Shown here piece after piece: positions 15,001-19,377 of a DNA stretch of 25,352 bases (position 1 is the stretch's first letter; the number at the start of each line of letters is the position of its first letter). The stretch is from the NCBI GenBank assembly GCA_024278215.1, contig JAJRTR010000023.1, positions 1-25,352 on the forward strand, read 5' to 3'. This DNA comes from a bacterium. Its GTDB lineage: Bacteria > UBP15 > UBA6099 > JAJRTR01. The notes under the pieces were generated by a model. That model saw only the letters and a program-made list of their open reading frames with translations. It had not been told where the DNA came from and searched no databases. A program made the translations under genes and the position numbers.

Positions 15001-15700
15001 CGGCAAGGACATTACAATTACCTTCCCGCTCAGGGCCTACGACGCCGACCGCTACAATGTCACCGTCGAGGACCTCACAACCGGCGCGCAACTCGATATC
15101 GCGTCGCCGTATACATTCAGAAGCGACGGCAACACCAGGGAATTCAAAGTTTCCGTCGACGCGAAAGATGTCGGCGAGGAAACCCTCACACACACCATAA
15201 AGAAGGGCTGGAATCTCGTGACGATACCGCTCGACCCGCGAACCACCGACGCTCGCATGCACCTTGCGGACGACTTCCAGGATACGCTCAACATGTACCA
15301 GTTCTATGAAAACGAGTTCTACGACCCGGACAGCAACCAGAAAGTAGACATACAGGCCGGAGTCGGCTACTGGCTCTATTCCGACGAAGAAAAGACGATA
15401 GACATCTCCGGCAAGGCGATCCCGAACGCGCTTCCGCTGGAACTCCCGCTCTCGAAAGGCTGGAATATTATCGGCGATCCTTATAGAATCGATATTCCGT
15501 GGGGGGATAATATCGGCATTGAATTCGCCGGTACCAGATACACTCTCGAAGAGGCCGACAACCTGGGTATTGTGGATTCCCGGCTTTACGTATATGATAA
15601 CGGTGCATATTCAGTAAATGAAACAGGTACCATGAAAGCTTGGAATGGTTACCTGATTAAAGTCAGAGACAAATGTACGATTATTTTCAGCAGTCAGTAA
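2..15700 (+). CDS. Giant mosaic extracellular repeat protein (5' partial)
   Basis: The reading frame is open from base 2, so the true start and any signal peptide lie outside the window; 5,232 codons are visible before the TAA stop. The product is built almost entirely of beta-sandwich-type repeats. In order these are eight ~103-residue Cys-containing repeats, about ten SbsA/Big_5-like Ig domains with acidic D-x-D-x-D-G type motifs, two 'NGGE...I.W' modules, a stretch of Ig and fibronectin-III-like domains (about 6960-9450), thirteen ~112-residue 'TDNQ.GDD.W' repeats, one more Ig-like domain, and a C-terminal block with four 'GWN.I..P' modules. It is rich in Asp, Thr and Ser. No LPXTG, PEP-CTERM or recognised T9SS tail is visible; it ends in FSSQ. 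The paired cysteines and acidic loops fit an extracytoplasmic, calcium-stabilised surface protein or adhesin. That role is inferred from architecture; the exact function is unknown. The downstream barrel gene begins six bases after the stop, so the two are probably one operon. Confidence 0.9.
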   Translation, partial: EVAVLAVDGASNTSTIATASYDIDYTIPTINVATPASGTWQSAQFEVDTTEADTGGALLSECRYRVESNSVETLAWQVYTCGEYATVTVGATGYCQNEGSGMCEVAVLAVDGASNTSTIATASYNIDYTIPTTSIASPASGTWQSAQFEVDTTEADTGGALLSECRYRVESNSVETLSWQTYTCGEYATVTVGATGYCQNEGAGMCEVAVLAVDGASNTSLIASATYSIDYSSPTVTLNSPATGTWEYTDFDIDVDETDSGGSALLSCEYHVESNTVETVAWTSYGCGATPTVTVGGSGNCDFEGTNRCLVELRATDNAGNVQTSASATYSIDFSSPTVAINTPASGTYKNDDFVVDVTNDDGGGSPLTTCEYMVEANSSETVSWSAYTCTSDPTITVGTASDCDVMGDNKCAVYFRNTDTAGNVSDMASRTFSIDYASPTIGIATPVASSYQNEEFTVDVTNADTGGALLSTCEYKIEANASETVAWTGYGCGVDPSVTVGAGVNCDVEGADMCVIYLRSTDNAGNIADTASRAFSIDYSSPTTTINSPASGTWEIAQFEVDVTNSDTGTSSLSSCEYSVESNGVETRATETYTCTANATVTVGAGLDCRDEGINTCRILFKNTDGAGNIDLSATRTFSIDYSSPTVTINSPTIGDWIGAAGFTVDIINADTGGSGLSTCDYRVVSGATETVAWTGYTCTSNTDISVGVSNNCDFEGTNACEVYFRGTDTAGNVAATSSRQFSVDFSSPTVTIDGPAASSPVGSSGITVLVTNTDTGGSNLATCEYRVESNSVETRAWTAYTCTSDPTLTSGGGNDCDFEGTDKCEIFLRATDDSGNVATTQSRTFSVDFSEPTITARETVDMDGDGYLDAIHVIFSENIDDSHIVASEFDVESVTGEAFATNTLGDTEDDADIYITFTQGTTWNTGDLPTLEYTGPNATDLASNTVTVDGAPVACTDTAGPVVWSAATFDDDGDGTIDHIKVTLSESASDTTFVAGNWSVSDTASVDGLSTGGAITSETDTADDDIIYIAITASATLDTDLIDEVYDTTVSGGALTDMSGNTISDCDSACVTETDGAAPVVKSTIAEDTDINGYLDTVTLTYSEAVAGTGIIADWTLTDASGSIDLLSGLTDASATVSSDTITFTLADNTGTTGAPSYAYSGTDIHDTSSNDMAATGTTPVTDGAKPVITAATVLDDTRDGTMDLVKVAFSESVDDSTFATTGWTVSSATVNGMKTAGFTNETDTADDNTIYLDITAATTDDTDLVTEEYQTQVSGGVLADAAGNTVADCATNGCVVEQDGASPVVIAVSAMDDNADGTIDTMKVTLTEAITDADFDAARWTVADTTTIDGLRSPVQSETDTADDDTIYIAVSGATPDDTALDTETYDTTATNGQLHDAANNYMVDLAGGDITETDGAGPAIIGTDASAGSSTVMVYFSENVYNATGSPASPGGDLDAADITYTDNVQGTRTIVSFNTTAGTATGTLILSGVVDFVDDLATDTIQVAAASIYDGNDNAAGSNASATLQDSSIPEIVKAYQFDTDGDGNIDEIALEFSEFIDDSTVSTTDAARFAFGATNCLTVDDTTDAAGASASNSIDPDIANDQYITLFTDDSSVAGTDKKEMIYTTSAGVFSDFGGNDVGTDAAITEVDRAAPAYLYSTMQDTDATPNGYVDRIVVVFSEDMTDPGNDSANWTLSNIPSGGTVSTIGRTATAEITIALTEGGGAADTAVGSLQISFDGTATSIHDADANAAASFGPVVPIDGAAPVVIAASTADSNIVDGYVDTVLITYSEAVRTTAGDGALDIADLASNTLTGETYASGSGTVTLTFTATNSMNVDAWDTDEVPATVTYATGTGSLDIVDVSDQANEAIAQAFAAVTDGAVPIIVAARTGEATGTENGFVDIIRLTYSEPVTIPAGARSEFAVADLASNNLTNESCAVGGCGSGTQYIEISVTNTENASAYDTEETPANIVYTQSAGIVQDMSAAANDAPTQTFSSVTDGAGPWLQAISLYDTTTSSSAYSNNLTIGVSFDTVTGSAVDMLFAQDSGFASNTAGWAAFSSPTTYTLTDAQGTRTVYLELRDSSGNIGAYVSNEIIIDTVMPAVTLGQPNGGETITGLPGYTYNITWAASDDNIEDAPISLYLDINDGATVTTTIATGQLDTGSYTWDPPENETDNAWIRIVATDKAGNETTDYSDSPFSLDSETPSVTLEDPAPTEEWKGGGSQDITWTVVDAHITGASPIAIYYSTDGFTSTNTITTGVGRGTPVGGDSYQGTYTWNPVDSITDNVEIRVVATDDSGLQGQSLDVAIVIDSTPPNTGSITIVDNSGWTNDTTPELQIATLDNTSEAMQSSDTMKLACTEAGLASATAVPYATSVTTFDITTGPGCADADGEIYVWVEFADVAGNIQTTHVSDSTNLERDATDIVTAVQGCNDTSCTSPISPPPAYAVVPDPYFEWTAPTSGAGIAPMEGYSVVLTLRTDPDPASCTVHVTTESKHFSQSEVAAVVQGTNGEATVWIKPIDKAGNCGQTASYDVNVDIFAPDSPTITVSNYEYLDASTTPDTYWVKGLNPFNMTVRYQEAASIDVIYTSFNQDAPDYMILSHDWNSASTIYDDNTVGAMFITSFSGVETEGSGDGAAIPTPSASDGFAYTWTLNPLETNATYYIRSRGTDQVGNDSGWSSDTLYINIDSTKPTFTLLEVKTDDGNTSISANDYDVFTNDTTPEFAGILTDAESGLNRVDYICDNGNDCGGNMPDTWTTGDTGSAVWSVTTPVISGHNDVHLRGFDNVYNYTTSGDGAVADADVFIDNMPPLSASASIVATSTVGTQIDLSWSIPLDQGDGTGAVDGATESYGEAQDWYRVGDVGVQIVRTDVITLATTTVLTWTTDTSFTDTGLSPDSVYRYDFITRDNNSETRGSWHNQTATYTFQVSTIPNAVFISSLDVSYDPPSAQGGNDEGHTIIVNNDPNGNVLPVNFEITMTSIDGVPDGTVTATTSIAVKFINLLENTTYCFTLVAVSDDGVRTTTSAEECEKTIDFADVTPPVFTGVQSVTDPLTGGTLVLAWDAATDDSAPITYKIFVSETSRSYDFNSPIAETTDLSATITELVPGTPLQNNNTYYFVMRAQDGSLAANITSSTNTPELSGVPTLDDIPPTITDNQAGDDNWYASDPGLIYDVDFTDTGGALLDNVQYTMWSGSAFSSSEVLTWTNIASGIDAATYTAEWGVDFSSAVDGRNYVSVRGYDNFANLSAPATDVFYVQKDTTPPSIADNQTGDDSWRNSDPGAIYDVDFTDGNYSLLDNAQYTVWSASGMSAGTGTEVIAWTDIAASIDSATYSTNWSVDFSSLGEGYNFVSVRAYDNVANASSVATDVFYIKRDTTPPTVTDNQADDDIWRNTDPGAIYDVDFADTGGSLLDSVQYTVWSGAGFSGSEQVAWTNIATGVSSGTYTTDWAVDFDAAAEGYNYVSVRAIDGVGNISAVATDTFSFKKDTTGPSVTDNQTGDDTWYDNASTPVFDVDFGDTLSQLDNIQYTIWSGAGMSGTEFITWTDIADNLDSAAYSTDWSIDMATLTDGVNYISVRAYDMIGNISDVSTDVFYVRMDTSPPTITDNQTGDDTWRNTDPGPIFDVDFSDYGSQLDNIQYSIWDGALLSGTEVIGWTDIASSINATEYNTDWAVDFASAVEGFNYVSIRAYDNLGNVTDVATDAFYIKKDTTPPVVTDNQSGDDTWYDADPGAVFDVDFTDAGGSQLENVQYTVWSASGMGSGTGTEVISWTDISAGIASDSYTVDWAVDFGSLNEGFNFVTVRAYDTVGNVSTVATDVFYIKKDTIGPAITDNQTGDDTWYNDASTPVFDVDFSDIDASLLSNVQYTAWSGADFSGSEVITWTDISTGINSATYTTDWSIDIPSVADGINYISVRAYDIAGNVSSVATDAFYVKKDSTPPSFTDNQTGDDTWRNTDPGAVFDIDFSDSGALLDKVQYTIRDASGLGGSEVVAWTDIAASIDSAAYTTDWAVDFDSCVEGLNYVSVRAYDQVGNLMPTATDVFYVKKDTTSPTVADNQTGDDTWYALSPGAVFDVDFSDGDFSLLDKVQYAVWSASGMGAGTGTEVITWTDIATGVGSASYTTQWGVDFAGLDDGYNYVSVRAYDTVGNVSEAATDVFYIKKDTTGPAITDNQAGDDTWYNASATPVFDVDFGDSDGSLLDNVQYSVWSASGMGGTEIIAWTNIASDINQSTYTTDWQVDMPGLQDGTNYVTVRAYDTVGNVSATATDVFYVKKDSTPPAVTDNQPGDDTWYAEDPGAVFDVDFSDTSGSLLDKLEYTIWSGAAMSGSEVITWTTIADNLNTETYTDNWAVNFASAAEDNNYVSVRAYDMVGNVSSVATDVFYVKKDTTKPQIVDNQAGDDTWYNASATPVFDVDFEDPDGADLDNVQYTVWSGTGMSGSEIITWTDIASGINSGTYTDDWQVDIAGLEDGFNYVSVRAFDSVGNRSATGTDVFYVKKDSTPPTITDNQDNDTTWHKSDPGAVYDVDFGDDGSLLNVARYTIWTEASMGGEQVIEWTAIAENIDAATYSDNWGVDFDNMAEGYNYVSVIAYDNVLNVSAVATDVFYILKDTLAPTAQIFSPTSGTSISDGSVIITGTADDEGDAISYSVEYSPDSGTSWKEIASGNEGVVSGTFTTWDTSELSGDYTIRLSVTDISGNLTQDSVTVNISNAVTISGTIPADKWAMISIPGNPVTTNPASFLGSTSYAIRKWDPAVTQDDPILAKYKTEFSIGSGDGFWVMPFDDSISYSLTVEVSDTTAFQTVHLENGWNQIGVPYNRAMLLGDVMVKNTSTGETLSMSAAADNNWIVGGTAYSYNGSGYDQVADTEKLSQSEGYFIKCGDVSLLPSGCDLLFDPGSERLGGIARVIRQPTFDFKLQVAAQGGGVEDTDNFIGVVSNGRLAYDGLDKPEPPTIEPYISLYFPQPDWGGMAGRYANDIRGFYTGVSTWKFAVDTDLDGKDITITFPLRAYDADRYNVTVEDLTTGAQLDIASPYTFRSDGNTREFKVSVDAKDVGEETLTHTIKKGWNLVTIPLDPRTTDARMHLADDFQDTLNMYQFYENEFYDPDSNQKVDIQAGVGYWLYSDEEKTIDISGKAIPNALPLELPLSKGWNIIGDPYRIDIPWGDNIGIEFAGTRYTLEEADNLGIVDSRLYVYDNGAYSVNETGTMKAWNGYLIKVRDKCTIIFSSQ
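68..2545 (+). repeat. Type A repeats: eight 103-104 residue Cys-rich Ig-like modules
   Basis: Eight tandem coding repeats begin at 68, 377, 686, 995, 1304, 1613, 1922 and 2234. The first six steps are exactly 309 bp and the last two are 312 bp. Each starts with I/V-D-[YF]-x-x-P-T and carries four conserved cysteines, in contexts such as S-C-E-Y, Y-T-C, a third before x-x-E-G, and a fourth before a beta strand, then ends in a D-x-A-G-N loop. Four Cys per module suggests two disulfides, which fits an oxidising extracytoplasmic location. The first two copies, and the fragment before base 68, are nearly identical in DNA. Copies 3-8 are much more diverged. The array clearly continues upstream of the window. 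Confidence 0.93.
2546..6026 (+). repeat. Type B repeats: SbsA/Big_5-like Ig domains with acidic calcium-type loops
   Basis: About ten repeats of roughly 105-120 residues follow the type A block. Most open with an acidic loop (DMDGDGYLD near 2590, DDDGDGTID near 2917, DTDGDGNID near 4630, with weaker forms DNADGTID and DTRDGTMD) followed directly by a strand resembling V-x-V-x-[FY]-S-E-x-[VI]. That strand is characteristic of SbsA-type bacterial Ig-like domains. The acidic loops resemble EF-hand/dockerin/thrombospondin-type calcium ligands, so calcium-dependent stiffening is a reasonable inference. One unit near 4270-4600 lacks the acidic loop. Many units close with a T-D-G-A-x-P linker into the next one. 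Confidence 0.85.
6320..6949 (+). repeat. Two 'NGGE...I.W' (Kre9/KNH-like) modules
   Basis: Two adjacent modules start at 6320 and 6632. Each has a V-T-L-x-x-P opening, a Gly-rich turn, a Y-x-I-x-W or D-I-T-W strand, and a closing strand resembling N-x-x-I-R-[IV]-V-A-T-D. This is the pattern of the short beta-sandwich modules often described as Kre9/KNH-like in bacterial surface proteins. The second copy has the Gly-rich turn G-G-G-S-Q. They separate the type B block from a heterogeneous Ig/fibronectin-III stretch. Family assignment rests on motif resemblance only. Confidence 0.6.
9458..13846 (+). repeat. Type D repeats: thirteen ~112-residue 'TDNQ.GDD.W' modules
   Basis: Thirteen tandem modules have their D-N-Q motif codons at 9482, 9818, 10163, 10499, 10832, 11165, 11510, 11846, 12179, 12524, 12860, 13196 and 13532, giving steps of 333-345 bp. 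Each reads D-x-x-x-P-x-[IV]-x-D-N-Q-x-G-D-D-x-W, then [FY]-D-V-D-F, Q-Y-x-[IV]-W, a W-T-x-I strand, a D-W-x-V-D strand, N-Y-[VI]-S-V-R-A-Y-D and T-D-x-F-Y-[VI]-K-K. Modules 2, 6 and 9 carry a G-T-G insertion and are 345 bp long. The modules fall into three classes arranged in a higher-order order. Predicted to be beta-sandwich Ig-like stalk domains. Confidence 0.93.
14158..15697 (+). repeat. C-terminal block of four 'GWN.I..P' modules
   Basis: The C-terminal ~510 residues contain four related segments: DKWAMISIPGNP near 14180, NGWNQIGVPYNR near 14435, KGWNLVTIPLDP near 15205 and KGWNIIGDPYR near 15460. Each is followed by a G-[FY]-[WFL]-[VIL] strand (GFWVMPF, GYFIKCG, GYWLYSD, GYLIKVR) and a short strand ending the unit. 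Such GWN modules occur at the C-termini of many large bacterial exoproteins. Between the second and third lies an unrecognised ~180-residue segment (about 14700-15190). This block could be the secretion or anchoring domain, but no known sorting signal is present. Confidence 0.75.
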
Positions 15701-15706
15701 CAGGTT

Positions 15707-18157
15707 ATGAAAAGGTCTATTGCAATGTCACGAAATGCGGGTGAAATAAAGCCGGCAGGCAAGCTATTCCTGTGGCTTGCGGTAATGCTTACCCTGTTCG
15801 TGTGCGTGTCTGTTCACGCGCCTGTTCTGGCAGTGGACATGTCCGGCACGCGGTCTTTCTCTAAAGATGGCGTAATAGTCTATCCCGGCCCCAACGCCGT
15901 TCTCAAATCACGCAGACCCGTAATAGGCGCGGACTACATAAACATCCCCGGCAAAGTGTGGTACGAACCGACACTGATCGTGGACGGCCAGGACGTCACT
16001 CAATATTGCGACATAAACAGGGGCTACATCTTCTATAAGCCTCCTGTTGCACTCCTGCAGGGCGAACACGATGTCGAGTTGTTGCTTTCGGCAAACGCGG
16101 AAACGCCGAAACCCTATGCGAAGTGGTCTTTCTCCGTAGGCTGGACGCCTCCCCTTCGATATGTCTATCCCCCGGCTCAGACCATCACTGACAACACCGC
16201 CCCCGCTATCGGTGTCAACTTCAACGAAATGCCGGAATCCGTCAATCCCGAAACTGTAAAATTGATCGTTGACGGCCGCGACGTTACCGGCAACAGTTTT
16301 GTATCCGAAGATTCCATTTTATATATTCCCGAAAAAGCGCTGTACGAAGGTGTGCACACAGCAGTTGTTTCCGCACACACGCCCACCGGCAAAAGACTCG
16401 ATTCCATCGTGTGGAAGTTCAAGGTCGAACCCCCCGCTCCCGAAGGAGTTGCGGCGCAGGGCGCTCCCCAAAAAACATCACCCGACGAACGTCACAAAAA
16501 ACGCGGCATAGACAGCGCCAGGCTCATGAGCGGCACAAAACGGCGCGACATGACCATTGCGAGAGCGACACAGTATGTCGAGCAGATGTCGGCACCCGCG
16601 GAAACACAGCCGCCCCCGGAAACACAACCTGCCGCAACCACCATCGTCGCCCTGAAACCCGAAGCAACCGTCCAGAAACCCACCGAAGAAGAAACTCTCG
16701 CTAAGGGCTTCCTCATGCCGACGATGGGCGAAGGCCCCGATTACGGTATCACGCAGGCTTACACAACAGAGCCCTACACGGAATTCGCCTACAACACTTC
16801 CTACGGCTTTGAAAAAGTTAAGGTCAACGGTGCTGAAGATAAAAGTTCACAGCGACCGCACGACGCCCTGATATACAAGGTAGGGCTTCGCACACAGACA
16901 TCCCTGCTCGGCGAGGACAACACATCGCGCATGTTTTCCACGACAATCACCATGAACGGCACAAGCGACGGCGACGATACGGAATCCTTAACCGACCTGA
17001 AAGTTTTCACCGCAAAGCTTAAAACCGATAATACCCTGACCCAGATGTATGACATCCACCCGAGATACACGCCCTATTCACTAAGCGGCTCGAGACTTCT
17101 CGGCGGCGAATACAAGGTCAACATGGGAAACGCGAACATGCACGTATTCGGCGGGAAATTCAAGAACAACCGCGGCGGCAACAGAATCGACCTCTACGGT
17201 GCGCGCTACGACAATGAAATGCCCGCGAAAGGCATAAAATACGGCATTCAATATGTAACCAACACGCTGACAAGGCTCAGGGGCGGCAACAAAGTTTTCA
17301 ACTCTATCGCCGGTTTCAACGCCGAAAAGAAACAAAAAAATGGAACGACAAAAGTCGAGTTCGCTCAGAGCCGCTATAGTGGGCTGGGCGACGACACCGC
17401 ATATAAAATAGAACACAATTACAGAAAAAAGAAACTCTATGTTTCCTCAAAATACGAGGACGTCGGCAGCTTTTTCAGGTCCGAAAGCGGATATGCGTCC
17501 AAAGGTCTTAAAGAGTTCAACACTTCGATGCAGTACAGATTCAACAAAAGGCTCACGACTGTTCTGGGATTCAAACGCCGGAAATTCGAGGAAGGCGGCA
17601 GCCGCACAAAATCTATTCCTCTCATCGTGAAATTCCTGCCTCTGGCAAACAAGCCTTCGACCACCCTCGAACTCAACTTCAAGAAAACGGACTATGAAAA
17701 GGGTAACGTCACAAAAGATACAATGACTTATAATTATAAGCTCAGGCATGATCTCGGCACAATCAGCACCTTCCTGTCTTATAAAGAAGAAAGCAAGGAG
17801 CGGCGCGGTGTGCCGGTCGACGAAGTCGAGCGCATCTCAAACATGCAGCTCAAGTGGCCGTTCGTCGAAAATATCGACGCTGTGTACAAGTTGTCAAAAG
17901 TCTACAACAACAAATACGGACCGGAAACAAAAAATATCTACGGCATCAAATATGAGCTTTCCGACTGGAGCGACTTCTCCATATCATACGAAACCGTAAA
18001 CAAGCTGCAACCGTCTCTCGACCGCGAATCGAGAAAACTCCGCTACTCGATGGTCAACCCCGAAACGAACTCGGAGATACTCGTCGAAATCAAGCAAAAC
18101 CTTTTCCTCGATTACACCGAAAACTATTCCCTGTTCAAATATTCCATATTCTATTGA
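15707..18157 (+). CDS. Secreted protein with two Ig-like domains and C-terminal outer-membrane beta-barrel
   Basis: An 816-residue product. It has a basic N-terminus, a hydrophobic core at about residues 20-36 and a likely signal peptidase I site after residue 42 (V-L-A|V-D). Residues ~50-148 and ~150-240 are two copies of an Ig-like domain, each with an L-I-V-D-G-x-D-V-T strand. Residues ~240-345 form a Pro/Glu/Thr-rich linker with a basic patch. The last ~460 residues are alternating polar/aromatic strands separated by charged turns and end in Y-S-I-F-Y, as expected of an outer-membrane barrel with a C-terminal aromatic. A second start at 15725 has a better-placed AAAAGG upstream and would shorten the N-terminus by six residues. 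The six-base gap to the giant gene implies co-transcription, perhaps translational coupling. A role in export or anchoring of the giant protein is inferred from context only. No specific family is recognised. Confidence 0.85.
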   Translation: MKRSIAMSRNAGEIKPAGKLFLWLAVMLTLFVCVSVHAPVLAVDMSGTRSFSKDGVIVYPGPNAVLKSRRPVIGADYINIPGKVWYEPTLIVDGQDVTQYCDINRGYIFYKPPVALLQGEHDVELLLSANAETPKPYAKWSFSVGWTPPLRYVYPPAQTITDNTAPAIGVNFNEMPESVNPETVKLIVDGRDVTGNSFVSEDSILYIPEKALYEGVHTAVVSAHTPTGKRLDSIVWKFKVEPPAPEGVAAQGAPQKTSPDERHKKRGIDSARLMSGTKRRDMTIARATQYVEQMSAPAETQPPPETQPAATTIVALKPEATVQKPTEEETLAKGFLMPTMGEGPDYGITQAYTTEPYTEFAYNTSYGFEKVKVNGAEDKSSQRPHDALIYKVGLRTQTSLLGEDNTSRMFSTTITMNGTSDGDDTESLTDLKVFTAKLKTDNTLTQMYDIHPRYTPYSLSGSRLLGGEYKVNMGNANMHVFGGKFKNNRGGNRIDLYGARYDNEMPAKGIKYGIQYVTNTLTRLRGGNKVFNSIAGFNAEKKQKNGTTKVEFAQSRYSGLGDDTAYKIEHNYRKKKLYVSSKYEDVGSFFRSESGYASKGLKEFNTSMQYRFNKRLTTVLGFKRRKFEEGGSRTKSIPLIVKFLPLANKPSTTLELNFKKTDYEKGNVTKDTMTYNYKLRHDLGTISTFLSYKEESKERRGVPVDEVERISNMQLKWPFVENIDAVYKLSKVYNNKYGPETKNIYGIKYELSDWSDFSISYETVNKLQPSLDRESRKLRYSMVNPETNSEILVEIKQNLFLDYTENYSLFKYSIFY

Positions 18158-18213
18158 CCCGACATAAGTGCTGAAATTTGCCTGCACGCTTTTTTCCGGT
18201 ATTCTCACACGCA

Positions 18214-18242
18214 CGAAAAAACCGGGCTCGCGCCCGGTTTCG
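18214..18242 (-). terminator. Intrinsic terminator after fliE, probably bidirectional
   Basis: A GC-rich hairpin has stem ACCGGGC (18221-18227), loop TCGC and stem GCCCGGT (18232-18238), extended by A/T pairs on both sides. On the minus strand it is followed by a run of six T, a classic intrinsic terminator about 40 bases after the fliE stop. On the plus strand it is followed by a looser T-rich stretch, so it may also end the giant-gene/barrel transcript arriving from the left. Confidence 0.85.
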
Positions 18243-18281
18243 TGGTTTCGTTTCTTTCCTGTTATTATGTATAAATTTTGT

Positions 18282-18590
18282 TTACATAGACATTCTAAGT
18301 GTCTGCTGATAGGCTTCGACAAGCCGATTCCTGATCTCAAGTGTGAGATTCAACGCAAGCGCGGCTTTCTGCCCGGCGATCATGACTTCCGATACGTCGT
18401 CTATATCACCCATCGCAAGCTGGAAACTCTTCTTGTCGGCATTTTTAATGGTAGCATTAACATCCTCGACAGCGTTTTTTATGATTTCGCCGAAAGTGGC
18501 GCCTTCGTATTTGCCGGGTACGTTAAAAGCCTTAACTTTGACATCGTCGAAAATATTCGGCGGTACCGGTGGTGTCGGTCCTATTTTCAT
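18282..18590 (-). CDS. fliE: Flagellar hook-basal body protein FliE
   Basis: A 102-residue protein of the expected FliE length. FliE joins the MS ring to the proximal rod of the flagellar basal body. Recognisable features are the central F-x-[ED]-I-I-K-N-A-V-E-D-V-N segment and the C-terminal part, D-D-V-S-E-V-M-I-A-G-Q-K-A, then L-x-L-x-L-E-I-R-N-R-L-V-E-A-Y-Q-x-x-L-R-M, which is the FliE signature. A ribosome-binding site AGGAAGGG lies about 9 bases before the ATG. It starts 20 bases after the end of flgB on the same strand. fliF does not follow; a terminator does. Confidence 0.93.
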   Translation of the reverse strand: MKIGPTPPVPPNIFDDVKVKAFNVPGKYEGATFGEIIKNAVEDVNATIKNADKKSFQLAMGDIDDVSEVMIAGQKAALALNLTLEIRNRLVEAYQQTLRMSM

Positions 18591-18610
18591 GTTCTATACC
18601 CTTCCTTTTA

Positions 18611-19033
18611 TCATCTTGACGATATTGCCTTGTTGAGCCCCTTGAATGTGGCCGACATCCTTTCCATCACAGCGTCATAGAGCAACTGGTTCTTTGCCAG
18701 CTGCGCCATTTCCACATCGAGGTCCACATTGTTGTCGTCTGCGCGCGATAACGTGTCGTTCTGTCTCCATATTTCCGGCACTACATCGTGCAAATCCGTT
18801 TTGGGGTTGATAGGCATGTGCCTGGCATCAGTCCGCCAGCCGGGAATTCGCGTAGGATTCTTTTCAAGGGCCATTTTGAAGGCGTCCTCGAAACGAACTT
18901 CATTGCGCTTGTAGTGCGGGGTTTCCACATTGGCGAGGTTGTTCGCAATAACCTTCTGTCTTAATGTGGTAGTGTCGATCTGCTTACGCAATGCGATGTA
19001 CATCTTGCTGTCGTATAATTTATCCAGTAACAT
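18611..19033 (-). CDS. flgB: Flagellar proximal rod protein FlgB
   Basis: A 140-residue protein, close to the ~138 of enteric FlgB. FlgB forms part of the proximal rod in the periplasm and is exported by the flagellar type III apparatus. The N-terminus contains the rod/hook-family motif I-A-N-N-L-A-N-V-E-T-P-x-Y-K-R (about residues 29-43). The C-terminal helix has D-V-E-M-A-Q-L-A-K-N-Q-L-L-Y-D-A, typical of FlgB. The start is supported by GGGAG eight bases upstream. In most flagellated bacteria flgB is followed by flgC; here fliE follows directly. No convincing sigma54 or sigma28 promoter was found in the AT-rich upstream sequence. Confidence 0.93.
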   Translation of the reverse strand: MLLDKLYDSKMYIALRKQIDTTTLRQKVIANNLANVETPHYKRNEVRFEDAFKMALEKNPTRIPGWRTDARHMPINPKTDLHDVVPEIWRQNDTLSRADDNNVDLDVEMAQLAKNQLLYDAVMERMSATFKGLNKAISSR

Positions 19034-19193
19034 AGCATTCGCTCCCTGACTGGAATTCTATTATTATTTCGTCAAATTGGCAAGCCATTTAATAAAATAT
19101 CACAGAAAAGTTATTTAGTGACAACATTCTGTCGATTACAGCGTGATAATGGGGCCAATGGCAATACTGCTTAATTAACAACAACCGACTTGA
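19034..19193. other. AT-rich non-coding leader upstream of flgB
   Basis: About 160 bases between flgB and the inserted element, with no credible ORF. This interval should hold the flgB promoter reading leftward. The minus strand has a weak TTGTCA/TATTTT pair with 19-bp spacing, which is too poor to call. No GG-N10-GC sigma54 pattern was found. Confidence 0.4.
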
Positions 19194-19198
19194 ATTTG

Positions 19199-19376
19199 GA
19201 GCCAATTGCAAAATTCTGATTCTGCTGCGGTCGGCTGCTATTGTCCATAGCTGCGTTGTCGGCGCAAAATCGTCCTCGACGTACTCTGCAAGTACGCCTG
19301 CGAGGATTTTTCACCTCCGCCTTGTTCTGAACAATTTCGCTCGACCTCGCTACGAACATAATTTTGCAATTGGCTC
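19199..19376. mobile_element. MITE-like element, 178 bp, with perfect 17-bp TIRs and ATTTG target duplication
   Basis: The left end GAGCCAATTGCAAAATT (19199-19215) and right end AATTTTGCAATTGGCTC (19360-19376) are perfect inverted repeats. Identical ATTTG pentamers flank the element directly, at 19194-19198 and 19377-19381, as expected of a 5-bp target-site duplication. The interior holds a hairpin at 19266-19310 (AAAATC..CCTCG / CGAGGATTTT around GTAC...GTAC) and no transposase. It is therefore a non-autonomous element that would need a transposase in trans. It sits between leuD and flgB, outside genes. The transposase family is unknown. Confidence 0.8.
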
Positions 19377-19377
19377 A

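Noticed and set aside
18168-18680. 170-codon plus-strand frame spanning the terminator, fliE and the end of flgB
   Set aside because: It covers the fliE terminator and lies antisense to two well-supported flagellar genes.
19171-19359. 62-codon minus-strand frame within the MITE
   Set aside because: It is almost wholly within the non-autonomous element, spans its hairpin, and shows no ribosome-binding site or domain.
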